A stretch of 12,649 nucleotides of DNA, from assembly GCA_963581225.1 (NCBI GenBank), contig CAUZMW010000072.1, positions 1 through 12,649 of the forward strand, in the 5' to 3' direction. The notes under the pieces are model-generated. The model saw nothing but the letters and a program-made list of their open reading frames with translations, was not told where the DNA came from and searched no databases. Positions 7,110 to 12,649 of this stretch are shown one piece after another. The position numbers were made by a program, and so were the translations under genes. The stretch's first letter is position 1, and the number at the start of each line of letters is the position of its first letter. The stretch comes from SMWC01 sp963581225. Lineage in GTDB: Bacteria; Pseudomonadota; Gammaproteobacteria; Steroidobacterales; Rariloculaceae.

Positions 7110-8132
7110 TTACATAACTTGATTTACCAATATCTCCGCAATTTGCACGCTGTTCAATGCCGCGCCCTTGCGCACGTTGTCGGCAACCACCCACAAGTCC
7201 AAGCCACGTGGGTGGGAGAGGTCTTCCCGAATGCGTCCAACGTACACTTCGTCGCGATGGGCGGCATCGGTTAGGGCCGTCGGGTAAGCGCCCGGCTCGT
7301 GACCATCCAAAAGAACAATTCCTGGCGAGGAATTTAACAATGCCTGGACCTCCGGAACGGTGATTTTGGTTCGAGTTTCTATATGCACTGCCTCAGAATG
7401 GCCGAAATAAACCGGAATACGGACACAGGTCGGATTTACCATAATATCAGGATCTTCAAAAATCTTACGGGTCTCCCACACCATCTTCATCTCTTCCATC
7501 GTGTAGCCCGTGTCCATGAGTTCGGAGATCTTCGGCACTGCGTTGAAGGCCACGGATTTCTCCCCGCCGTTTGCCGCGGCCGGCGCGCCGGCCAGCTGCG
7601 CTCGAGTCTGTTCGGTCAGCGCCTCCATGGCGCTGCGCCCGGCTCCCGACATGGCTTGATAGGTCGCAACATTAATGCGCTCGATTCCGACCGCCGTATG
7701 GATCGGTTGCAGCGCGACGAGCATCTGGATCGTGGAACAATTCGGGTTCGCGATGATGCCACGATTCGTGTACTCGGCGATTCGGGCGGGGTTACATTCG
7801 GGAACAACGAGAGGTATATCGTCGTCGTAACGAAAGTGAGAGGTGTTGTCGATAACGACCGCGCCAGCAGATGCAGCACGTGGCGCATGTTCCGCCGAAA
7901 CGGAACCACCCGCCGAGAAAAACGCCAGCTGAACTTTCGCGAAATCAAAATCGTCGAGCACCTCGACTTCGTGTAGCTCATCGCGAAAGTTGAGGCTACG
8001 GCCAGCCGAGCGTTGGCTCGCGAGCGGGTAAAAGTTACCCACGGGGAAATCGCGCTCCTCGAGAATCTGGATCATGGCTTCACCCACCAATCCAGTAGCT
8101 CCCGCTACGGCAACGTTATAGGTCTTGGACAT
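7110..8132 (-). CDS. asd: Aspartate-semialdehyde dehydrogenase
   Basis: Asd reduces aspartyl phosphate to aspartate semialdehyde with NADPH, the branch-point step towards lysine, diaminopimelate, methionine and threonine. From the ATG at 8132 the product is 340 residues. It begins MSKTYNVAVAGATGLVGEAM with the GATGLVG dinucleotide-binding turn. The catalytic cysteine is C132 in NPNCSTIQM and the catalytic histidine is probably H245 in RIPVYFGHSEAVH. Late motifs GRIREDLS and WVVADNVRKGAALN are also present. Because both catalytic residues are intact, this is a true Asd and not an inactive Usg-like paralog. A TTG at 8183 would lengthen it into aroC; it is rejected because the family N-terminus fits the ATG. 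It sits 34 bp after aroC and 94 bp before fimV. Confidence 0.96.
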   Translation of the reverse strand: MSKTYNVAVAGATGLVGEAMIQILEERDFPVGNFYPLASQRSAGRSLNFRDELHEVEVLDDFDFAKVQLAFFSAGGSVSAEHAPRAASAGAVVIDNTSHFRYDDDIPLVVPECNPARIAEYTNRGIIANPNCSTIQMLVALQPIHTAVGIERINVATYQAMSGAGRSAMEALTEQTRAQLAGAPAAANGGEKSVAFNAVPKISELMDTGYTMEEMKMVWETRKIFEDPDIMVNPTCVRIPVYFGHSEAVHIETRTKITVPEVQALLNSSPGIVLLDGHEPGAYPTALTDAAHRDEVYVGRIREDLSHPRGLDLWVVADNVRKGAALNSVQIAEILVNQVM

Positions 8133-8166
8133 GCTGGTCTTCAGAATTCGAGAGTAGTGATATGAA

Positions 8167-9270
8167 TCAGGCTTTCCGCTCAACCCCGATCGCCGGGGTA
8201 GCAGACGTTACGTCCGCGTTCTGAGCTCGATGCCTGAGATAGTGGTCAATCAGCGTCAGGGCCAACATCGCCTCTGCTATAGGCGTAGCCCGCAAACCGA
8301 CACACGGATCGTGCCGGCCTGTCGTGACAATCTCCGTGGCCCGTCCTTCGCGGTCGACCGTTCCGCCCGGTACCTGAATACTCGACGTCGGCTTCAGAGC
8401 GATGCTGACGAGTAGGTCCTGGCCGGAAGAGATTCCACCGAGAGTCCCTCCGGATGAGTTCTTGGAGAAACCGTCGGGAGTCAACTCGTCACGATGCTCG
8501 CTACCGCGTTGCTCAACGCACTTGAAGCCATCGCCGAATTCGACGCCTTTGACGGCATTGATGCTCATCAGCGCATGGGCGACCGCGGCCTCCAGTTTGT
8601 CGAAGACCGGCTCACCCAAACCCGGCGGGAGGCCACTCGCAATAATATTGATTCGGGCGCCGATAGAGTCCCCGGCCTTGCGTAACGCGTCCATGAAATT
8701 CTCGAGGTCGTCGAGCTTGCCCGGGTCCGCGCAAAAGAACGGATTGTCGTTCACGATATCCAAATCGAGCGGCGCCAGATGATGCGGGCCCAGCTGCGCC
8801 AGATAGCCCGTGATACGTATACCCAGTCGCTCCGCCAGATATTTGCGGGCAATTGCGCCGGCTGCCACACGCATCACTGTCTCGCGAGCCGACGCGCGAC
8901 CGCCACCCCGATAGTCACGAAGTCCGTACTTCTGCTGGTAGGTATAATCGGCGTGCCCTGGGCGAAAGCTGTCCTTGATCTTGCTGTAATCACGGGAGCG
9001 TTGATCGACGTTCTCCACGAGCAGGCCAATCGCCGTGCCGGTCGTGACCCCCTCGAAGACACCGGAGAGAATCTTGATCTCGTCCGGTTCTTTGCGCTGC
9101 GTAACATGCCGAGAACGACCCGGCCGACGGCGGTCGAGGTCGGACTGAATGTCGGCTTCCGTAAGCGCCAGCCCCGGCGGACAACCATCGACCACGCAGC
9201 CCATGCTGGGCCCGTGGCTCTCGCCGAAGGTCGTCACGGTGAATAGTCTTCCAAATGTATCGCCAGCCAT
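8167..9270 (-). CDS. aroC: Chorismate synthase
   Basis: AroC converts EPSP to chorismate using reduced FMN, the last step of the shikimate pathway. The 367-residue product has the complete set of family signatures: MAGDTFGRLFTVTTFGESHG at the start with the catalytic histidine in GESHG, the RPGHADYTY segment, GLRDYRGGGRASARET, SSGGTLGGISSGQ and the final RHDPCVGLRATPIAEAM. The start ATG at 9270 is fixed by the conserved N-terminus. Its leader contains the dyad at 9289-9335, followed by GCAAGGGACATCAGGGCT, which offers only modest Shine-Dalgarno matches. prmB-aroC adjacency is conserved in Gammaproteobacteria including E. coli. The gap to asd downstream is 34 bp. Confidence 0.98.
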   Translation of the reverse strand: MAGDTFGRLFTVTTFGESHGPSMGCVVDGCPPGLALTEADIQSDLDRRRPGRSRHVTQRKEPDEIKILSGVFEGVTTGTAIGLLVENVDQRSRDYSKIKDSFRPGHADYTYQQKYGLRDYRGGGRASARETVMRVAAGAIARKYLAERLGIRITGYLAQLGPHHLAPLDLDIVNDNPFFCADPGKLDDLENFMDALRKAGDSIGARINIIASGLPPGLGEPVFDKLEAAVAHALMSINAVKGVEFGDGFKCVEQRGSEHRDELTPDGFSKNSSGGTLGGISSGQDLLVSIALKPTSSIQVPGGTVDREGRATEIVTTGRHDPCVGLRATPIAEAMLALTLIDHYLRHRAQNADVTSATPAIGVERKA

Positions 9271-9288
9271 AGCCCTGATGTCCCTTGC

Positions 9289-9335
9289 GGTTAGCAGTCA
9301 GCGTCGCTGCAGGCCGCTGCAACGTACTGCTAACC
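9289..9335 (-). repeat. 47-bp stem-loop/inverted repeat between prmB and aroC
   Basis: GGTTAGCAGT (9289-9298) and ACTGCTAACC (9326-9335) are perfect 10-bp inverted repeats. The enclosed 27 nt can fold further on the minus-strand transcript: CGTTGC pairs with GCGACG (one G-U), then after an A-A mismatch GCG pairs with TGC around a GCC loop. Nearly the whole 47 nt can therefore form one long hairpin with a small internal loop. It overlaps the prmB stop codon (TAG at 9332-9330) and ends 18 nt before the aroC ATG. No T-tract follows on either strand, so it is not a standard intrinsic terminator; an RNA-processing or attenuation element, or a small dispersed repeat, fits better. Confidence 0.75.
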
Positions 9336-9341
9336 TGCTAA
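9327..9341 (-). repeat. Tandem TTAGCAG direct repeat at the prmB stop
   Basis: On the minus strand the prmB end reads TTAGCAGGTTAGCAG: two TTAGCAG copies 8 bp apart, the second containing the TAG stop. A third, inverted copy lies at 9291-9297 as the far arm of the adjacent dyad (read on the plus strand as TTAGCAG). The spacing suggests a short duplication at the edge of the dyad. Confidence 0.6.
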
Positions 9342-10232
9342 GTATCCAGTCAATTCGTCACGCGTCAATACAAAGACTCCCTCGCCGCCGTGCTCGAACG
9401 CCAACCACGTCACGGGCAGGTCGGCGTACGCTGTCTTAAAGGCCTCCTGAGCTTCACCGACCTCGATTATCAGCACGCCGTCGGCGACGAGATACCGTGG
9501 CGCCCGGAGCAAAATTTCCGCGACGAGCGAGAGGCCTTCCGGCCCGCCCGCGAGAGCCAGGCAAGGCTCGTGAGCGTACTCGGGTGGCAACTCAGCCAGC
9601 CGCGGCTCCGGCACGTACGGTGGATTGGAGATAATCACGCGGTACCGACCCTCGACGGCCGCGAAGAGATCTGACTGGATCGCCCGCACGCGCTCGGCCA
9701 GGTCGTGTGCCGCGATGTTGGCGCGCGCGACATCGATCGCCTCCTTCGATACATCGACTGCGTCTACGGTAACGTCCGACCAGTGGTGGGCGGTGGCGAC
9801 GGCCAGACAGCCGCTACCGGTGCCTAGATCTAGGATACGATCGCCGTTGTGCAGATGACACCAAGGCTCGAAGCCGCGGGCGATGAGTTCGGCCAACGGC
9901 GAACGCGGAATCAGCACGCGCTCGTCTACGGCAAAACGCAGCCCTGCGAACCACGCTTCGCCGAGAAGATAGGCCAACGGTTTTCGTGTCGTGACGCGAT
10001 CCTGAGCGAGCGCTATCAGACCGGGAATCAGCGCCGGATCCGGCGGCCGCTCCCAGGCAACGTCATCCCATCGCTGCTGATGCCGAACAAGCCAGTAGGC
10101 CTCGTCACTCGAGTTGTCCGTACCGTGCCCGAAATTCAGATCATACAGATCGAAATAACGAGAGATCAGCCCGACCCAATCGCTGCCGTTCCCGGCGCGG
10201 TTCAATGCCTGTTCAAGTTCAACGAGGGTCAT
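9330..10232 (-). CDS. prmB: 50S ribosomal protein L3 glutamine N5-methyltransferase
   Basis: PrmB methylates the glutamine side chain of ribosomal protein L3 using S-adenosylmethionine. From the ATG at 10232 the product has 300 residues, near the 310 of E. coli PrmB. An N-terminal helical substrate-recognition part (about 1-95) precedes a class I methyltransferase fold with LDLGTGSGCLAVA (134-146) and the catalytic NPPY (203-206). VLIPRSPLAELI (106-117) carries the PRSP form typical of PrmB, whereas release-factor methyltransferase PrmC has PRPDTE; this and the aroC neighbour fix the assignment. An AAGGAG lies 15 nt before the ATG, longer than usual spacing. An in-frame upstream extension exists but would lie inside the divergent SCO gene and matches nothing in the family. 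Confidence 0.95.
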   Translation of the reverse strand: MTLVELEQALNRAGNGSDWVGLISRYFDLYDLNFGHGTDNSSDEAYWLVRHQQRWDDVAWERPPDPALIPGLIALAQDRVTTRKPLAYLLGEAWFAGLRFAVDERVLIPRSPLAELIARGFEPWCHLHNGDRILDLGTGSGCLAVATAHHWSDVTVDAVDVSKEAIDVARANIAAHDLAERVRAIQSDLFAAVEGRYRVIISNPPYVPEPRLAELPPEYAHEPCLALAGGPEGLSLVAEILLRAPRYLVADGVLIIEVGEAQEAFKTAYADLPVTWLAFEHGGEGVFVLTRDELTGYLAG

Positions 10233-10246
10233 GGGCTGCGGATAAT
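10218..10246 (+). promoter_or_regulatory. Candidate sigma70-type promoter for the SCO-psd-epmA operon
   Basis: GATAAT at 10241-10246 matches five of six bases of the TATAAT -10 consensus. Seventeen bases upstream lies TTCAAC (10218-10223), a weak -35 (three of six). It would start transcription a few bases ahead of the SCO ATG at 10262 and lies partly in the 5' end of prmB on the other strand. Judged by eye only. Confidence 0.3.
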
Positions 10247-10261
10247 ACTCCTTATGAGATA

Positions 10262-10918
10262 ATGACTCGCGTGATTGGAGCGATGTTAAGAGCCCTGGTG
10301 ATAGCACTGGTCCTATTGGCCGGTGCGACGGTATGGGTATCGAATTTCCGTCAGAGTCTGCCGGAGCCCGCTGTCGCTACCGTGCTTCCCGAGCCATTCC
10401 GCCTACCGGCAGTCCAGCTGACTGACCAACACGGGGGCGATTTCTCCACCGCCGCGCTGGAAGGCCATTTCACGCTAATGTTCTTCGGCTTCACTAACTG
10501 CCCCGATATCTGTCCGATTACGCTGCAGACTCTTGCCAACGTTGAGGCAGAACTACTCGAGCAGGATGCAGAGGCGCCGCGGGTCGTCTTCGTCAGCGTC
10601 GATCCCGACCGCGATACGCCTGCGCAGATCGAACGCTACCTGGGAAACTTCAACCCGGAGTTCGACGGCGTTACCGGAGATCTGCAGGCGCTGCGGCCAT
10701 TGCTCACCGCCCTGGGGGTGACGGTAGAACGCCACCAACATGCCGACTCAGCCACCTATAACGTGACCCACAACTCCACCGTGTATGTCATCGGCCCGCA
10801 AGCGGACTTGATAGCGATATTCAGCGCACCACACGACGCTACTGTCATCGCCGCGGACTACCAGCTAATCCGGCAGCTGTACCGGACTCGGCGGAACGAT
10901 GCCTCGGCTTCCCTATGA
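10262..10918 (+). CDS. SCO1/SenC family copper chaperone (thioredoxin-like)
   Basis: SCO proteins bind copper and help assemble the CuA centre of cytochrome c oxidase; some act as thiol-disulfide reductases in the envelope. From the ATG at 10262 the product is 218 residues: a membrane anchor at about 8-26 and a periplasmic thioredoxin-fold domain from about residue 45. The copper ligands are intact: Cys80 and Cys84 in FTNCPDICP and His170 in YNVTHNSTVYVI. VSVDPDRDTP (111-120) is another SCO signature. An ATG at 10205 in the same frame would put 19 residues of poor signal-peptide character inside prmB; an ATG at 10283 is a possible shorter start. The stop overlaps psd by 4 nt (ATGA). No oxidase genes are in the window, so the client is inferred. 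Confidence 0.93.
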   Translation: MTRVIGAMLRALVIALVLLAGATVWVSNFRQSLPEPAVATVLPEPFRLPAVQLTDQHGGDFSTAALEGHFTLMFFGFTNCPDICPITLQTLANVEAELLEQDAEAPRVVFVSVDPDRDTPAQIERYLGNFNPEFDGVTGDLQALRPLLTALGVTVERHQHADSATYNVTHNSTVYVIGPQADLIAIFSAPHDATVIAADYQLIRQLYRTRRNDASASL

Positions 10919-11778
10919 GATCGAGGCTGTCGGTGTGGGCACAATTCGTGCTCCCGCAGAAGTTGCTCGCGGCACTTGTCTTTCGAATCTCCCGGTGCAC
11001 GTGGCCCGTTATCAAGAGCCCGTTGATACGGTGGTTCGCGAACCATTATCAGATTGACCTCGCCGAGGCTAAACAGCCAAACCTCGACGCCTACCCGAGC
11101 TTCAATGACTTCTTCACGCGCGCCCTGCAGCCCGATGCGCGGCCGATCGCCGGAGATGAGCAGACCTTCGTCTCCCCCGCTGATGGCTATCTGACGGAGT
11201 TCGGGAGCGCCGCGGCCGAGCGTTTGCTCCAGGCCAAGGGGATGGACTACCGGCTCGATGAGCTTTTGGGCGAGCCACGGGGAGGCGCTGTCGATCTCGT
11301 GTTGGGAACGTTCGTGACAATCTATCTCGCACCCCACAACTATCACCGCGTTCATATGCCGTTAGCAGGAACGCTCAAACGCACTCGCTATGTGCCCGGC
11401 AGGCGATTCAGCGTCAACAGCCAGACCGTGAGCCGCATTCCACGACTGTTCTGTCGCAACGAGCGCGTCGTTTGCTGGTTCGACACCGCGGTCGGCCCCA
11501 TGGCCGTCGTCCTCGTCGGCGCGCTCAACGTCTCCAGTATCAGCACGCGCTGGCTTGGCGAGATCCCGAGTGCTGGGCCACGGCTCTGGCAGGACGCCGG
11601 ACCGCCGCAACGTCGCTACGGGCGAGGCGATGAAATCGGTCATTTCAACCTCGGCTCGACCGTCATCGTTCTGCTACCGCCGGCGACGTTAACGTGGAAC
11701 GAGGGACTCACGACGGACGAACCACTACAGCTAGGGCAATCTCTCGGCCGAATTCGCGCGGCCGCCGGGAACGCCTGA
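10915..11778 (+). CDS. psd: Phosphatidylserine decarboxylase proenzyme
   Basis: Psd makes phosphatidylethanolamine from phosphatidylserine at the inner membrane. The 287-residue proenzyme has the family's self-cleavage motif LGST (246-249); Ser248 would become the pyruvoyl cofactor of the small alpha chain. The other processing residues are visible: Asp90 in SPADGYL and His144/His147 in APHNYHRVHMPL (139-150). FNDFFTR (63-69) is a conserved N-terminal motif. Length equals the bacterial type I norm. The ATG at 10915 overlaps the SCO stop, and epmA begins 1 nt after the psd stop, so the three genes are almost certainly one operon. In E. coli psd and epmA are also close neighbours, with mscM and a few other genes between. 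Confidence 0.97.
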   Translation: MRSRLSVWAQFVLPQKLLAALVFRISRCTWPVIKSPLIRWFANHYQIDLAEAKQPNLDAYPSFNDFFTRALQPDARPIAGDEQTFVSPADGYLTEFGSAAAERLLQAKGMDYRLDELLGEPRGGAVDLVLGTFVTIYLAPHNYHRVHMPLAGTLKRTRYVPGRRFSVNSQTVSRIPRLFCRNERVVCWFDTAVGPMAVVLVGALNVSSISTRWLGEIPSAGPRLWQDAGPPQRRYGRGDEIGHFNLGSTVIVLLPPATLTWNEGLTTDEPLQLGQSLGRIRAAAGNA

Positions 11779-11779
11779 G

Positions 11780-12649
11780 TTGGGTTCCGTATCGTGGCAA
11801 CCGACCGCGACGCCTGAAACACTACGGCTGCGTGGCGCGTTGTTGTCGGAGATACGCCGCTTCTTCGCCGAGCGTAGCGTGCTCGAGGTCGAAACGCCCG
11901 CGCTGTCGGCGGCAGGGGCGCCCGATCCAGCGCTCGAACTGATGACCGTCCAGGCCGCCGGTCTGGATGCCGAAGCCTACTATCTACATACGTCACCGGA
12001 GTACGCGATGAAGCGGCTCCTGGCCTCGGCCAACGGTGACATCTACCAGATCTGCCGCGTGTTCCGTGACCGGGAGCGGGGTCGTTGGCATGAGCCCGAG
12101 TTCACGTTGCTCGAGTGGTATCGGGTTGGCTGGAACGAAATCCAGCTCATGGACGAAGTGGAATCACTGCTCGGTGCTCTACTGAAGCCACATCACGGCC
12201 CGATCCGCGCTACGCGTATCAGCTATCGAGATGTTTTTCGCGAAGTCCTTAACGTCGATCCGGCTGCAGGCGAGTCGGAGCTTCGCCGCGCTCTAGCACG
12301 TGAATCAATCGACGCGCCTACGAACATTAGCGGCGATGGCCTGCTGGACCTTGCGCTGAGCCAAGCGATCGTCCCGAGGCTCGACCGGAACGCGGTCTCC
12401 TTTATCTATGACTTCCCGGTAACCCAAGCGGCGCTGGCACGTATCAAGCCCCAGGATCCGCCGGTTGCAGCCCGTTTCGAGGCGTTCAGTGGCGGTATCG
12501 AGCTCGCCAACGGCTTCGGTGAGCTCACCGATGCCACGGAACAGAGGCAACGTTTCGACGCAGAGCTCGCACGTCGGCGGCGTGACGGCCAGCATGAGCC
12601 TCCGCTGGATGAACGTTTTCTCGAGGCGTTGCGCCATGGCCTGCCCGCC
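11780..12649 (+). CDS. epmA: EF-P--(R)-beta-lysine ligase (cut at right window edge)
   Basis: EpmA (GenX/PoxA/YjeA) is a lysyl-tRNA-synthetase-like enzyme that attaches (R)-beta-lysine to a lysine of elongation factor P, helping ribosomes through polyproline stretches. I translated 290 codons running off the window; E. coli EpmA has 325, so about 35 residues are missing. There is no anticodon-binding domain, as expected. Landmarks are SWQPTATPETLRLRGALL (5-22), motif 1 FFAERSVLEVETP (28-40), TSPEYAMKRLL (71-81), motif 2 ICRVFRDRERGRWHEPEFTL (91-110), then YDFPVTQAALA and GGIELANGFGELTDA. The start is a TTG at 11780: the frame has a TAG at 11732-11734 and no ATG or GTG between, so TTG is the only conventional choice. 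Motif 3 with the GxGxDR box lies beyond the end. Confidence 0.95.
   Translation, partial: MGSVSWQPTATPETLRLRGALLSEIRRFFAERSVLEVETPALSAAGAPDPALELMTVQAAGLDAEAYYLHTSPEYAMKRLLASANGDIYQICRVFRDRERGRWHEPEFTLLEWYRVGWNEIQLMDEVESLLGALLKPHHGPIRATRISYRDVFREVLNVDPAAGESELRRALARESIDAPTNISGDGLLDLALSQAIVPRLDRNAVSFIYDFPVTQAALARIKPQDPPVAARFEAFSGGIELANGFGELTDATEQRQRFDAELARRRRDGQHEPPLDERFLEALRHGLPA

Noticed and set aside
7383..7976. 197-codon open frame on the plus strand
   Set aside because: It lies fully antisense to asd, whose catalytic residues and motifs are intact. Its translation is Arg/His-rich with no recognisable family, typical of a shadow frame in GC-rich DNA.
8133..8183. Longer asd starting from TTG at 8183
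   Set aside because: The added 17 residues overlap aroC and do not resemble any Asd N-terminus; the ATG at 8132 gives the standard start and length.
10858..11355. 165-codon open frame on the minus strand
   Set aside because: Antisense to psd, which is complete with its LGST motif; no family similarity visible.
12305..12637. 110-codon open frame on the minus strand
   Set aside because: Antisense to epmA, which matches the EF-P lysine ligase throughout this stretch.

Overview
The window is a densely packed stretch of a gammaproteobacterial chromosome, moderately GC-rich by eye. It holds eleven complete protein genes and two genes cut by the window ends. The gene order asd-fimV-truA-accD-folC-dedD-cvpA-purF, with prmB and aroC just upstream, is the classic conserved cluster of Gammaproteobacteria (Pseudomonas, Xanthomonas and many purple sulfur relatives). 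FimV, a DedD-type SPOR protein, PrmB and EpmA all fit that class. I cannot name the genus.

Left and centre (1-10232, all on the minus strand, so read from right to left): prmB (L3 glutamine methyltransferase), aroC (chorismate synthase), asd (aspartate-semialdehyde dehydrogenase), fimV (envelope polarity/motility hub), truA (tRNA pseudouridine synthase), accD (acetyl-CoA carboxylase beta subunit), folC (folate ligase), dedD (septal SPOR protein), cvpA and the N-terminal part of purF. Gaps are short (18 to 106 bp) and some genes overlap (accD/folC 4 nt, folC/dedD 16 nt), so much of this is probably co-transcribed. The mix joins amino-acid, folate, fatty-acid and purine metabolism with envelope and translation functions. 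trpF (and trpBA), found between truA and accD in Pseudomonas and Xanthomonas, is absent; only 106 bp lie there.

Right (10262-12649, plus strand): a divergent operon of a SCO1/SenC copper chaperone, psd (phosphatidylserine decarboxylase) and epmA (EF-P lysyl ligase, cut at the right edge). The genes overlap by 4 nt or are separated by 1 nt. Only 29 bp separate the divergent starts of prmB and the SCO gene.

No RNA gene, insertion sequence, CRISPR array, phage gene or defence system is visible, and no gene-free stretch reaches 300 bp. The most notable non-coding item is a 47-bp dyad between prmB and aroC that spans the prmB stop codon. The region is otherwise ordinary core genome; I did not find a new system in it.
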